Shown: positions 43,072-52,177, numbered from the stretch's first letter. The stretch is DNA of 64,000 nucleotides from Variovorax sp. UMC13 (GCF_014170375.1 NZ_LZZW01000018.1:310001-374000); one strand, 5' to 3'. Program-made: numbers and translations. Notes: a model not told the origin generated them from the letters alone.

Positions 43072-44502
43072 ATGAGTGCCTATCCCGAAATCCGCCTGCT
43101 GATCGACAACCAATGGCGGCGCTGCGCCGACAGCCGCCCGGTGCTCAACCCTTCGGACGAGGCCGAGATCGGCCGGGTGCCGGTGGCCGGCCCCGACGAC
43201 ATCGATGCCGCGCTCGCCTCGGCCGCGCGCGGCCTGGCCGTCTGGCGCCGCACCGCGCCGCAACAGCGCGCCAGCGTCATGCTGCAGGCCGCGGCCCTGA
43301 TGCGCGAGCGGGTCGAGACCATCGCCCTGGCGATCACGCTGGAGCAGGGCAAGCCGCTGGCGCAGGCCCGGGCGGAGGTGCTGCGCGGTTGCGACCTGAT
43401 CGCCTGGGACGCGGAGGAGGGCCGCCGGCTCTACGGCCGCGTGATCCCGGCCGAGCCCGGCATGCGCCACACCGTGGTGCGCGAGCCCGCAGGCGTGGTG
43501 GCGGCCTTCACGCCCTGGAACTTCCCCATGAGTTCGCCGGCGCGCAAGGTCGGCGGTGCGCTGGCCGCGGGCTGTTCGATCATCCTCAAGGCGGCCGAGG
43601 AAACGCCCGCGGGCGCCGTGCTGCTGGCCCAGGCCTTCGTCGACGCGGGCCTGCCGCCCGGCGTGCTCAACCTGGTGTTCGGCGATCCGGCCGCGATCTC
43701 GTCGCGGCTCATCGCCGACCCGGTGGTGCGCCTGGTCACCTTCACCGGCTCGACCGCCGTCGGCAAGCACCTGGCCGAGCTGGCGGGCCGCCACATGAAG
43801 CCGGTGATCATGGAGCTCGGCGGCCATGCGCCGGTGATCGTCTGCGAGGACGCCGACCCGGTCGCGGCCGCGATCGCCTGCGTCAAGGGCAAGCTCAACA
43901 ACGCGGGCCAGGTCTGCGTCGCGCCGACCCGCTTCTATGTGCACGCCGCGGTCTACGACGCCTTCGTCGCGGCCTTCAAGGCCGAGGCCGATGCGGTCCG
44001 CGTCGGCCCCGGCACCGCCCCCGGCAGCGACATCGGCCCGGTCACCAACGCCCGCCGCCTCGAGGCGCTGCAGGCCATGGTCGACGATGCGGTGGCGCGC
44101 GGCGCGCGCCTGGTCTCGGGTGGCCATCGCATCGGCCGCACGGGCTACCACTTCCCGCTGACGGTGCTGGCCGAGGTGCCGGACGATGCGCTGGCGATGC
44201 GCGAGGAACCCTTCGGCCCGCTGTGCCTGATCGCGCGCGTGGCGAACCTCGGCGAGGCGATCGCCAAGGCCAACAGCCTGCCTTTCGGGCTCGCGGGCTA
44301 TGCCTTCACCGAATCGGCGCGGAATGCGCACGCGCTGGGAGAAGGCCTCGAGCTCGGCAACCTGGCCCTCAACCACCTGGTGTCGGCCGTCAGCGAGACC
44401 CCCTTCGGCGGCGTCAAGGACAGCGGCTACGGCCGCGAAGGCGGCACCGAGGGCCTCGAGTGCTACACGCACGCGAAGTCGATCTCGCACAAGGTGCACT
44501 GA
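43072..44502 (+). CDS. NAD(P)-dependent aldehyde dehydrogenase (succinate-semialdehyde type)
   Basis: A 476-residue ALDH. The cofactor loop is FTGSTAVGKHL, the general base is in MELGGHAP and the catalytic Cys is Cys282 in NNAGQVCVAPTRF. The C-terminal PFGGVKDSGYGREGG is typical of GabD-like enzymes. It would oxidise the aldehyde set free by the flavin monooxygenase to a carboxylic acid. It begins 53 nt after the broken MFS gene. The open frame upstream is a shadow of that gene. The true aldehyde is unknown; a short dicarboxylic semialdehyde is typical for this branch. Confidence 0.93.
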   Translation: MSAYPEIRLLIDNQWRRCADSRPVLNPSDEAEIGRVPVAGPDDIDAALASAARGLAVWRRTAPQQRASVMLQAAALMRERVETIALAITLEQGKPLAQARAEVLRGCDLIAWDAEEGRRLYGRVIPAEPGMRHTVVREPAGVVAAFTPWNFPMSSPARKVGGALAAGCSIILKAAEETPAGAVLLAQAFVDAGLPPGVLNLVFGDPAAISSRLIADPVVRLVTFTGSTAVGKHLAELAGRHMKPVIMELGGHAPVIVCEDADPVAAAIACVKGKLNNAGQVCVAPTRFYVHAAVYDAFVAAFKAEADAVRVGPGTAPGSDIGPVTNARRLEALQAMVDDAVARGARLVSGGHRIGRTGYHFPLTVLAEVPDDALAMREEPFGPLCLIARVANLGEAIAKANSLPFGLAGYAFTESARNAHALGEGLELGNLALNHLVSAVSETPFGGVKDSGYGREGGTEGLECYTHAKSISHKVH

Positions 44503-44596
44503 GCACCCGCCACGAAGTTCCTCGAAGGACACACCGGGAGCCGCAAGGCATCCCGTGGCCTTCGCACGCCACCCCTTTTCAACCAAGGAGACAAAA

Positions 44597-44812
44597 ATGA
44601 GTTGGTTTCGTTCTCTGGCCCTGCTGCCCGTCGCATCGGTGCTGCTGGGTCCCTTCGTCGGCAACCGCGTCGCACCCCTGGTGCTGGGCATGCCTTTCCT
44701 GCTGGCCTGGATGTCGCTGACCCTGGTGCTGACCTCGGTCGTGATGGCGATCGTCTACCGCCTCGATCCGGCCAACGCCGGCCCCGAGCACGCGGTGGGA
44801 GAGGGCGAATGA
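44597..44812 (+). CDS. Small membrane protein, DUF3311 family
   Basis: A 71-residue inner-membrane protein with two hydrophobic segments (SLALLPVASVLLGPFVG and LAWMSLTLVLTSVVMAIVY) that fits the DUF3311 family, which is found directly upstream of sodium:solute symporters. AAGGAG stands before the ATG at 44597. It overlaps the symporter gene by four nt (ATGA), so the two proteins are made together and probably form one transport system. How the small protein helps is not known. Confidence 0.85.
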   Translation: MSWFRSLALLPVASVLLGPFVGNRVAPLVLGMPFLLAWMSLTLVLTSVVMAIVYRLDPANAGPEHAVGEGE

Positions 44813-46287
44813 ACATCTCCATCGTCCTGATCTTCTTCACCATCGCGCTGGTGCTCTGGCTGGGCCTGCGGGCGCAGCGCGGCAAGGACATGAACCTCGA
44901 GCAGTGGACCGTGGGCGGACGCGGCTTCGGCACCGCCATCGTGTTCCTGCTGATGGCCGGCGAGATCTACACCACCTTCGTCTTCCTCGGCGGCAGCGGC
45001 TACGCCTATGGGCACGGCGGGCCGGCCTACTACATGCTGGGCTACGGCAGCCTGTGCTTCATCCTCTCGTATTGGCTGCTGCCGCCGATCTGGCGCTATG
45101 CGCAGCAGCGCAAGCTGGTCTCGCAGCCGGACTTCTTCGCCGCGAAGTACGACAGCCCGGCACTCGGCATCCTGGTCGCGGTGGTCGGTGCGGTGGCGCT
45201 GATTCCCTACCTGGTGCTGCAGCTGCGCGGCCTGGGCATCATCGTCAGCGTCGCCTCCTACTCGGTGATCAGCTCGACGCAGGGCACGGTGATCGGCGCG
45301 CTGGTCATCACGGCCTATGTCATGGTCTCGGGCATCCACGGCTCGGCCTGGACCTCGGTGCTCAAGGACATCCTCGTGATGGGCGTCGCGATCTTCCTCG
45401 GCCTCTACCTGCCTTTCCACTACTACGGCGGCATCGGCCACATGTTCGAGGCCATCGAGCAGGCCAAGCCCGGCTTCCTGGCCCTGCCGGCCAAGGGCGA
45501 GAGCGCGGTCTGGATGGTCTCGACCATCCTGCTGAGCACCCTGGGCTTCTACATGTGGCCGCACATGTTCATGGCCTCGTTCTCGGCCAAGGGCGAGCGC
45601 GGCCTGCGCAAGAACGCCTTCGTGCTGCCGATCTACCAGCTGATGCTGCTGTTCATCTTTTTCGTCGGCTTCGCTGCGGTGCTGCAGGTGCCCGGGCTCA
45701 AGGGCGCCGACATCGACCTGGCGCTGTTCAAGATCTCGATGGCCACCTTCGACCCCTGGGTGGTGGGCCTGATCGGCGCGGCCGGCGTGCTGACCGCGAT
45801 CGTGCCCGGCTCGATGATCCTGATGGCGGCCGCCACGCTGGTGGCGAACAACATCTACGGCCCGCTGCGCGCCCGTTCCAGCCAGATCCGGATCATCAGC
45901 GTGGCGCGGCTGATGGCGCCGGCGGTGATGGGCGTCGCGCTGTGGTTCACGCTGCAGGGCGGGCAGACCATCGTGGCGCTGCTGCTGATGGCCTACAGCC
46001 TGGTGACGCAGCTGTTCCCGGTGCTGCTCGCCAGCCTGCTGCGCGTCAACCCGGTGACCAAGGTCGCGGCCTTCGCCAGCATCCTGGTCGGCGAAGCCGC
46101 CGTGGCCGTGTTGTCGCTCAACAAGCTGTCGGTCGCCACGCTGTTCCCCTTCCTGCCCGACGCGCTGAAGGACCTGAACGTGGGCATGGTCGCCCTGACG
46201 CTCAACGTGCTCACGCTGATCGTGGTGTCCGCGCTGACCCGGGCGCCGCGCCACGCCGGCCCGCGCCTGCAGCAACAACAAGGATGA
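44809..46287 (+). CDS. Sodium:solute symporter (SSS family)
   Basis: A 492-residue carrier with about 13 helices. The first helix and loop (VLIFFTIALVLWLGLRAQRGKDMNLEQWTVGGRGFG) and FVFLGGSGYAYGHGGPAYYMLGYG, then the helix-6 region PHMFMASFSAKGERGLRKNA, are those of SSS symporters of the PutP/MctP/ActP-like type. It would import the substrate or a breakdown product with sodium. The start is fixed by the ATGA overlap with the DUF3311 gene, and the stop overlaps or touches the next gene. It offers a second uptake route beside the broken MFS carrier. Confidence 0.93.
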   Translation: MNISIVLIFFTIALVLWLGLRAQRGKDMNLEQWTVGGRGFGTAIVFLLMAGEIYTTFVFLGGSGYAYGHGGPAYYMLGYGSLCFILSYWLLPPIWRYAQQRKLVSQPDFFAAKYDSPALGILVAVVGAVALIPYLVLQLRGLGIIVSVASYSVISSTQGTVIGALVITAYVMVSGIHGSAWTSVLKDILVMGVAIFLGLYLPFHYYGGIGHMFEAIEQAKPGFLALPAKGESAVWMVSTILLSTLGFYMWPHMFMASFSAKGERGLRKNAFVLPIYQLMLLFIFFVGFAAVLQVPGLKGADIDLALFKISMATFDPWVVGLIGAAGVLTAIVPGSMILMAAATLVANNIYGPLRARSSQIRIISVARLMAPAVMGVALWFTLQGGQTIVALLLMAYSLVTQLFPVLLASLLRVNPVTKVAAFASILVGEAAVAVLSLNKLSVATLFPFLPDALKDLNVGMVALTLNVLTLIVVSALTRAPRHAGPRLQQQQG

Positions 46288-46292
46288 ACGCC

Positions 46293-47288
46293 ATGCAACC
46301 CGCTGTGCCCTTCCTGCTCGAAGCGCCGGATCTGGACGGCTGGCGCGCCGGCAACACCGGTGTCGAAGGCGTCTGGCAGTTCGATTCGGGCCTCGCCGGG
46401 CGCCATGTGCTGATCACGGCGCTGGTGCACGGCAACGAACTCTGCGGCGCCTGGGCGCTCAAGGGCCTGCTCGACGCGGGCCTGCGCCCGCGCCGCGGCC
46501 GCCTGACGCTGGCCTTCTGCAACCTCGCGGCCTTCGACCGCTTCGACCCTGCCAATCCGGATGCCGCGCGCTTCGTCGAGGAAGACCTCAACCGGCAGTG
46601 GTGGCCCGAGCGCCTGCGCCAGCCGACCAGCCTCGAACGGCGCCGCGCCGCCGAGCTCGCGCCCTTCGTCGAGGCCGCCGACTGGCTGCTCGACCTGCAT
46701 TCGATGCACGAGCCCGGGCTGCCGCTGACGCTCACCGGCCTGGCGGCAGCGAACGTCGACTTGGCCGTCGCCATGGCCTCGCCGGAGCACATCGTGGTCG
46801 ATGCCGGCCACAAGGACGGCGTGCGGATGCGCGACTTCGGCCGCTTCGGCACGCCCGAGAGCATCGCCGCGGGCGCGCGCTCGCTGCTGGTGGAGTGCGG
46901 CTTCCACGGCGACCCGCACAGCCGGCGCGTGGCGCAGGACCAGTGCGCACGCTTCCTGGTGGCCGCAGGCAGCATCGACGCGGCGGACGGCGCCGCCGGG
47001 CTGCCCGGCTGGCGCTTGCCCGATGCCGACGGCCAGTGGGTCCTCGAGGTGACGGGCGGCGTGGTGGCGCGCGACGAGACGGTGCGCTTCTCGCAACCCT
47101 TCCAGGGCCTCGAGGTGATTCCGGCGGCGGGCACGGTCATCGGTTTCAATGGCGAGCCGATCGTGACACCCTACGACGACTGCGTGCTGGTGATGCCCTC
47201 GCTGCGCCAGGCACGCGCGGGCGTCACGGTGGTGCGCTTCGCACGCCGCCGGCGCGCACGGCCTGTTTCAACCGAGGAGCTTCCATGA
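46293..47288 (+). CDS. Succinylglutamate desuccinylase/aspartoacylase family deacylase
   Basis: A 331-residue zinc carboxypeptidase-fold deacylase (M14 AstE/AspA group). Zinc ligands are seen in LVHGNELCGAW (His, Glu) and DLHSMHEPG (His), and the catalytic Glu in VECGFHG. The family removes acyl groups from amino-acid derivatives; relatives act on N-acyl amino acids, ectoine products and aspartate. ATG 46293 has AAGGA eight nt upstream; ATG 46284, which overlaps the symporter stop, is an alternative. In this operon it suggests that an N-acylated amino compound occurs as substrate or intermediate. Confidence 0.85.
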   Translation: MQPAVPFLLEAPDLDGWRAGNTGVEGVWQFDSGLAGRHVLITALVHGNELCGAWALKGLLDAGLRPRRGRLTLAFCNLAAFDRFDPANPDAARFVEEDLNRQWWPERLRQPTSLERRRAAELAPFVEAADWLLDLHSMHEPGLPLTLTGLAAANVDLAVAMASPEHIVVDAGHKDGVRMRDFGRFGTPESIAAGARSLLVECGFHGDPHSRRVAQDQCARFLVAAGSIDAADGAAGLPGWRLPDADGQWVLEVTGGVVARDETVRFSQPFQGLEVIPAAGTVIGFNGEPIVTPYDDCVLVMPSLRQARAGVTVVRFARRRRARPVSTEELP

Positions 47289-47833
47289 ACACCGCCAACC
47301 CCGACGCCGGCATTCGCCTGATCGACTGCACCGAGGCCGAGCACGCGGGTGCCATCCTGGCGATCCTGAACGACGCCATCGTGCATTCGACCGCGCTGTA
47401 CGACTACGTGCCCCGGCCGCCGGAAGCCATGGCCGCCTGGTTCGCGACCAAGCGGGCCCATGGCTTTCCGGTGATCGGTGCGGTCGACGCGGAGGGTCGG
47501 CTGGCCGGCTTCGCCAGCTGGGGCACCTTCCGGGCCTTTCCGGCCTACAAGTACACGGTCGAGCACAGCGTCTACCTGCATCCCGCGCACCGGGGGCGGG
47601 GACTGGGGAAGCTGCTGATGGCCGCCCTGATCGAACGGGCGCGGGCGGCCGAGGTGCATGTGCTGGTGGGGTGCATCGACGCCAGCAACGGCGCGAGCAT
47701 CGGCTTGCACCAGCGGCTGGGCTTCAGCCACTGCGGGACCTTCGGCCAGGTCGGCTTCAAGTTCGGGCGCTGGCTGGATGCGGCCTTCTACCAGCTCGAA
47801 CTGGAGACGCCGGCGCAGCCGGTGGACGGCTGA
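47285..47833 (+). CDS. GNAT N-acetyltransferase (phosphinothricin-acetyltransferase-like)
   Basis: A 182-residue acetyltransferase with the acetyl-CoA loop YLHPAHRGRGLGKLLM and the PAT-type C-terminal strand ASNGASIGLHQRLGFSHCGTFGQVGFKFGRW. The start VHSTALYDYVPRPPEAMAAWF is typical of the group that acetylates small amino compounds such as phosphinothricin or methionine sulfoximine. It overlaps the deacylase gene by four nt, so an acetylase and a deacylase of one pathway are made together, perhaps to protect and later free an amino intermediate. It is the last gene of the operon. Substrate unknown. Confidence 0.9.
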   Translation: MNTANPDAGIRLIDCTEAEHAGAILAILNDAIVHSTALYDYVPRPPEAMAAWFATKRAHGFPVIGAVDAEGRLAGFASWGTFRAFPAYKYTVEHSVYLHPAHRGRGLGKLLMAALIERARAAEVHVLVGCIDASNGASIGLHQRLGFSHCGTFGQVGFKFGRWLDAAFYQLELETPAQPVDG

Positions 47834-47855
47834 ACGGTCCGGCGTCGACAGGGCC

Positions 47856-48275
47856 TCAGCTGTCGTCGTCGACGCTGGCGCTCCAGCGCGAGCCCCAGCT
47901 GCGCGAGGCGTCGTCGAGGTGGCGCCGGTCCTTCTTGGTCGGGCGGCCCTGCTCGATGCTCAGCGCCGGCTCGCTGCCCATGCGGCGCTGCTCGCGCGCC
48001 GCCGCCTGGGCCGCGAGGCTCTCGGGCGTTTCCTCGTAGAGCTGCTGCGCCACCGGCGCCGGCCCGCGCTGGCCGCTGATGCCGAGCACCCGCACGGTGC
48101 GATGGGCAGGCCCCTGGCGAAAGGCCACGGTGTCGCCGGCCTTGACCTCGCGCGAGGCCTTGGCCACGTCGCCGTTGACCTGCACCCGGTTCTTGCCGAT
48201 CTCCTCGGCCGCCAGCGAGCGGGTCTTGTAGAAGCGCGCGGCCCAGAGCCATTTGTCGATGCGCAGACGGTCCAT
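47856..48275 (-). CDS. hslR: Heat-shock protein 15 (S4-domain RNA-binding protein)
   Basis: A 139-residue S4-fold RNA-binding protein: RIDKWLWAARFYKTRSLAAEEI and NRVQVNGDVAKASREVKAGD are the S4 signature of HslR, which rescues stalled 50S subunits carrying peptidyl-tRNA. The C-terminus is basic (RPTKKDRRHLDD). ATG 48275 is the family start; the long open frame upstream through the sensor kinase gene is a shadow. It lies eight nt downstream of the sensor kinase gene on the same strand and is convergent with the acetyltransferase gene. Usually a housekeeping gene. Confidence 0.92.
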   Translation of the reverse strand: MDRLRIDKWLWAARFYKTRSLAAEEIGKNRVQVNGDVAKASREVKAGDTVAFRQGPAHRTVRVLGISGQRGPAPVAQQLYEETPESLAAQAAAREQRRMGSEPALSIEQGRPTKKDRRHLDDASRSWGSRWSASVDDDS

Positions 48276-48283
48276 TCCTGTCC

Positions 48284-49690
48284 TTATCCTTTGTCCAGCG
48301 GCAGATGCACGATGGCATCGAGCCCGACGACGCGGCCGTCGCTGACCCGATTGTCCAGTGTGATCCTGCCGCCCAGCGCATGCACGATTTCCCGACAGAT
48401 CGTCAGGCCCAATCCCGAGCCGCTGGCCATGTCGCCGGCCGCGAAGGGCGCGAACAGGCGCTGGCGCAATTCCGAGGAGATGCCGGGGCCGGCATCGCGC
48501 ACCCGCAGCACGGCGTGCTCGCCATCGGCGCGCACCTGCACCGAGAGCTCGCCGCCGGCCGGGCTGTGCTTGATGGCGTTGTGCAGCAGGTTGCGCGCGA
48601 GCTCCTGCAGCATCCATCGGTGCGCGTGCACCGGCACGGCCATGGCGTCGAGGTCGAAGTCGAGCGCGCGGTCGGCGATCAGCGGCGAGATGTCGAGCGC
48701 CACCTGGCGCACCATCTCGCCGAAATCCAGGGTGCTCGATTCGGGCTGCTGGCGCAGCTGCTCCACCTTGGCCAGCGACAGCATCTGGTTGGCCAGCAGG
48801 GTGGCGCGCGTCACCGTGTCGGCGATCTCGCCCAGGGCCTGGTCGGCCGGCACGTCGCCGCGGCGGGCCGACTGCACCTGGGCGGTGAGCACCGCCAGCG
48901 GCGTGCGCAGCTGGTGCGCGCTGTCGCGCACGAAGCGTTTCTGGTGGTCGAGCAGGGCCTGCAGCCGGCCCATCACGCGGGTGGTGGCCTCGACCAGCGG
49001 GCGCAGTTCGCGCGGCGCGCCAGCCGCATCGATGGGCGACAGGTCGTCGGCCGGGCGCGCCTCTATGGCCTCGCCCAGCGTGCGCACCGCGCGCGTGGCG
49101 CGCTGCACCACCAGCGCGGTCACCGCCGCGATCACGCCCATCAGCACGGCCTGGCGCCACAGGGTGTCGAGCAGCAGCTTGCGCGCCAGCGTCTCGCGCA
49201 GCTCCAGGGTCTCGGCCACCTGCACCACGGCCATGCCGCGGCCGGTCGAGCTCGCCACCGGCTGCAGCAGCACCGCCACGCGCACCGGGTGCGCGCGGAA
49301 CTCGGCGTCGTAGAAATCGACCAGCGAGGCATAGGGCGGCCGGATCGGCAGCTGGCCGCGCCAGAAGGGCAGCTCGTCGAAACCCGAGATCATCTCGCCG
49401 CGCATGCTGGACACGCGGTAGTACATCCGGCTCTGGTTGTCGGCCTCGAAGGCCTCGAGCGCGGAGTAGGGCACCACGGCGCGCAGCACCGCGGCATCGT
49501 CGTAGCCCACCACGTCGAGCTGCTCGCCGATGGTCTTGGCCGAGGCCAGCAGCGTGCGGTCGTAGGCCAGCGTGGCGGCCGCCAGGCTCTGGCGGTAGAG
49601 GCTCACGCTGTTGATCGCGATCACCACCGCCACCGGCACCAGGATGCCGAGCAGCAGGCGGGCGCGCAGCGAGGACGCGCGTTCGACCAT
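48284..49690 (-). CDS. tctE: TctE-type sensor histidine kinase
   Basis: A 468-residue inner-membrane sensor kinase. There is one membrane helix at residues 10-28, a periplasmic domain of about 140 residues (2CSK_N type), a second helix near 180-195, a HAMP-like linker, and the dimerisation domain with the phospho-acceptor His259 in DSAHQLRTPL. ATP-binding motifs N (NLLHNAIKHSP), G1 (VRDAGPGI) and G2 (GSGLGL) are all intact. It should sense a tricarboxylate or other carboxylate. It is one nt from its response regulator. The pair is divergent from a tctCBA operon, whose expression it probably controls. Confidence 0.9.
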   Translation of the reverse strand: MVERASSLRARLLLGILVPVAVVIAINSVSLYRQSLAAATLAYDRTLLASAKTIGEQLDVVGYDDAAVLRAVVPYSALEAFEADNQSRMYYRVSSMRGEMISGFDELPFWRGQLPIRPPYASLVDFYDAEFRAHPVRVAVLLQPVASSTGRGMAVVQVAETLELRETLARKLLLDTLWRQAVLMGVIAAVTALVVQRATRAVRTLGEAIEARPADDLSPIDAAGAPRELRPLVEATTRVMGRLQALLDHQKRFVRDSAHQLRTPLAVLTAQVQSARRGDVPADQALGEIADTVTRATLLANQMLSLAKVEQLRQQPESSTLDFGEMVRQVALDISPLIADRALDFDLDAMAVPVHAHRWMLQELARNLLHNAIKHSPAGGELSVQVRADGEHAVLRVRDAGPGISSELRQRLFAPFAAGDMASGSGLGLTICREIVHALGGRITLDNRVSDGRVVGLDAIVHLPLDKG

Positions 49691-50376
49691 CAGGATTTCT
49701 CTTCGCGCAGCAGGTAGCCCAGCCCGCGCAGCGTCATGAGCGCGGCGCCGGTGCCGGCGAGCTTCTTGCGCAGGCGGTAGACCACCACCTCCACAGCCTC
49801 GTACTGCACGTCGACCTCGCCGGGGAACACCAGTTCGAACAGCCGTTCCTTCGCCACGGCGTGGCCCGGGTTGGTCATCAACGCCTTGAGCAGCGCCAGC
49901 TCGCGCGGCGTGAGTTCCAGCACCTCGGCGCGGTGGTAGATGGCGCCGCTGTCGGCCTCGTAGCGCAGGCCGCCCACGGGCCGCGGGCCGTCGGGCGGCG
50001 CGCCCGCCTCGGCGCCCTGGTGGCGCCGGCGCAGGGCGCGCAACCGCGCCTCCAGCTCGTCGAGGTCAAAGGGCTTGGGCAGGTAGTCGTCGGCACCGGC
50101 GTTGAGGCCGACGATGCGGTCGCCCACCGTGCCGCGGGCGGTCAGCAGCAGCACCGGCGTGCGCAGGCCGGCGGCGCGCGCCCGCGCCAGCACCTGCAGG
50201 CCGTCGAGGTTGGGCAGGTTGAGGTCGAGCGCCACCACGTCGGGCTCCAGCGCCTGCCACTGGGCCACCGCCAGCGCGCCGTCGCCGCAGACCCGCACGT
50301 CGATGCGGCGGCGGCCCAGCGTGCGTTGCAGCGTGGTCTGCATGGTGGGGTCGTCTTCGACGAGCAGCAGCTTCAT
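49690..50376 (-). CDS. tctD: TctD-type OmpR-family response regulator
   Basis: A 228-residue regulator: receiver domain with phospho-acceptor Asp51 (VVALDLNLPN), acidic pocket VEDD near the start, LTARG and Lys (LPKPFDLDEL), then a winged-helix DNA-binding domain of the OmpR type (LTPRELALLKALMTNPGHAV, YRLRKKL, GLGYLLR). It lacks anything unusual. Its stop and the kinase start share one nt (TGATG). The divergent tctC gene begins 120 nt away, so the promoter region between them should hold its binding site. Confidence 0.92.
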   Translation of the reverse strand: MKLLLVEDDPTMQTTLQRTLGRRRIDVRVCGDGALAVAQWQALEPDVVALDLNLPNLDGLQVLARARAAGLRTPVLLLTARGTVGDRIVGLNAGADDYLPKPFDLDELEARLRALRRRHQGAEAGAPPDGPRPVGGLRYEADSGAIYHRAEVLELTPRELALLKALMTNPGHAVAKERLFELVFPGEVDVQYEAVEVVVYRLRKKLAGTGAALMTLRGLGYLLREEKS

Positions 50377-50496
50377 GAAGGAAGGAGGGGAGGCAGGTGT
50401 TTACCCCAGTTCGGCGGACAGCCAACTGACAGCGGGGCGGCGCATCATAGCGGCGTTCAGGTTCTACTCAGCTTCCATGGCATAAGGAGACATACG

Positions 50497-51456
50497 ATGC
50501 GTCGCGATACCTTTTTGAAGTCACTGGCCGCACTGGCCGCGGCGGGCGCCTTGCCCCTGTCGGCCCATGCCGCACCCAACGTCAAGATGATGATTCCGGC
50601 CAACCCCGGCGGCGGCTGGGACACCACCGGGCGCGCGCTGGGCAAGGCCCTGACCGATGCCAAGGTCGCCGACACCGTGACCTACGACAACAAGGGCGGC
50701 GCCGCGGGCGCGCTGGGCCTGGCGCAGTTCGTCAACGGTTCCAAGGGCGATCCGAATGCGCTGATGGTCATGGGCTCGGTCATGCTGGGCGGCATCATCA
50801 CCGGCAAGCCGCCGGTCAAGCTCGAGCAGGCCACGCCGCTCGCGCGCATCACCACCGAATACAACGTGTTCGTGCTGCCGGCCAATTCGCCGTTGAAGAC
50901 CATGAAGGACGTGGTCGAGCAGCTCAAGAAGGACCCGGGCAGCGTCAAGTGGGGCGGCGGTTCGCGCGGTTCCACCGAGCATATCGCCGCGGCCATGATC
51001 GCGCAGAAGGTCGGCGCCGACCCGTCGAAGATCAACTACGTGGCCTTCCGCGGCGGCGGCGAGGCCACCGCGGCCATCCTGGGCGGCAACGTCACGGTGG
51101 GCGGCAGCGGCTACAGCGAATTCGCCGAATACATCGCGACCGGCAAGATGCGCGCCATCGCCGTCACCTCGGCCAAGCGGCTGCCCGGCATCGACGTGCC
51201 CACGCTCAAGGAACTGGGCATCGACGTGGAGATCGGCAACTGGCGCGGCGTCTACGGCGCACCGGGCCTGACGGCCGACCAGCGCAAGGCCGCCATCGAC
51301 ATGCTGCAGGCGGCGCTCAAGAGCGGCGCCTGGGCCGAGGCGCTGAAGAAGAACGACTGGACCTCGTCGGTGCTGACCGGCGACGCCTTCGCCAAGTTCG
51401 TCGACGACGACTTCGCGAGCCTGCGGGCGATCATGGCCAAGTCCGGAATGATCTGA
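50497..51456 (+). CDS. tctC: Tripartite tricarboxylate transporter substrate-binding protein
   Basis: A 319-residue periplasmic receptor with a signal peptide (FLKSLAALAAAGALPLSAHA). The mature part opens NVKMMIPANPGGGWDTTGRALGKAL, the true TctC style rather than the more remote Bug style, and has WGGGSRGSTEHI in the binding region. AAGGAGA precedes the ATG. It is divergent from the tctDE pair and lies upstream of tctB and tctA, so unlike the other five receptor genes in this window it has its membrane partners. Citrate-like acids are the usual cargo; the actual ligand may differ. Confidence 0.93.
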   Translation: MRRDTFLKSLAALAAAGALPLSAHAAPNVKMMIPANPGGGWDTTGRALGKALTDAKVADTVTYDNKGGAAGALGLAQFVNGSKGDPNALMVMGSVMLGGIITGKPPVKLEQATPLARITTEYNVFVLPANSPLKTMKDVVEQLKKDPGSVKWGGGSRGSTEHIAAAMIAQKVGADPSKINYVAFRGGGEATAAILGGNVTVGGSGYSEFAEYIATGKMRAIAVTSAKRLPGIDVPTLKELGIDVEIGNWRGVYGAPGLTADQRKAAIDMLQAALKSGAWAEALKKNDWTSSVLTGDAFAKFVDDDFASLRAIMAKSGMI

Positions 51457-51640
51457 CTCGCCCCCGAGGGGGCGCGCACTTCGTGTCGCTTCCCTTCCCC
51501 CATCCGGGGGCGACACCGGCGGCCCGGCAGAGCCGGTTCCGCGGTGTCCCTGGTGTTCTTCGGGCTCGCGCACTTCGTGCGCATTGCCTTGGCTTCTAGC
51601 GGGAGCCTTTCTATTTTTTCCACGACTGTGGGAGCAAAAA
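51457..51640. other. Hairpin-rich gap between tctC and tctB
   Basis: 184 nt with GCCCCCGAGGGGGC at 51460-51473, then GC-rich inverted stretches (GGCCCGGCAGAGCCGG) and a T-run further on (CTATTTTTTCC, 51611-51621). It looks like a common intergenic element of this bacterial group and may reduce read-through from tctC into tctB so that the receptor is made in excess. The start of tctB has GGGAG upstream. Confidence 0.4.
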
Positions 51641-52177
51641 ATGACAACTCCAGAATCCTCGGTCGCGTCGCCTGCTGCGGCGCTGTGGCCGCAGACGCTG
51701 GTCGGCGCGGGTGTGCTGCTGACCGGCATGGCGCTGGCCTTCGGGGCCATCGACATTTCGTCCGAGGCCGGCTACGGCGGCGTCGGGCCCAACTTCCTGC
51801 CCTGGCTGGTGTCGATCGTGCTGATGCTGTGCGGCGCCTGGATCCTCTGGGAAGCGCGCACCGGCGGCTTCCGCGAGCTCGATGCGCCCACGGGGGCCGA
51901 GGGCGCCTACTGGCCCGGCTTCGTCTGGGTGTCGGCGGGGCTCTTGCTCAACGCGGCGCTGATCACCTCGCTGGGCTTCATCCTGAGCTGCACGCTGTGC
52001 TACGTGATGGCGGTGCAGGGACTGCGCCGCGCGAGCGGGCAGCCGGGCGTGAACGCGCCGCGCACCTGGGTCATCGACGCCGTCACCGGCGCGTTGATCG
52101 CGGCGCCCGTGTTCTGGACCTTCACGAAATTCCTGGCCATCAACCTGCCGGGCCTGACTTCCACCGGGTGGCTCTGA
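51641..52177 (+). CDS. tctB: Tripartite tricarboxylate transporter small membrane subunit
   Basis: A 178-residue inner-membrane protein with four predicted helices (LVGAGVLLTGMALAFGAIDI, FLPWLVSIVLMLCGAWILW, FVWVSAGLLLNAALITSLGFILSCTLCYVMAVQ, VIDAVTGALIAAPVFWTF), the layout of TctB. It holds TctA and TctC together in the transporter. ATG 51641 has GGGAG upstream; extension to 51584 would add an unlike stretch. It ends one nt before tctA. Confidence 0.9.
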   Translation: MTTPESSVASPAAALWPQTLVGAGVLLTGMALAFGAIDISSEAGYGGVGPNFLPWLVSIVLMLCGAWILWEARTGGFRELDAPTGAEGAYWPGFVWVSAGLLLNAALITSLGFILSCTLCYVMAVQGLRRASGQPGVNAPRTWVIDAVTGALIAAPVFWTFTKFLAINLPGLTSTGWL

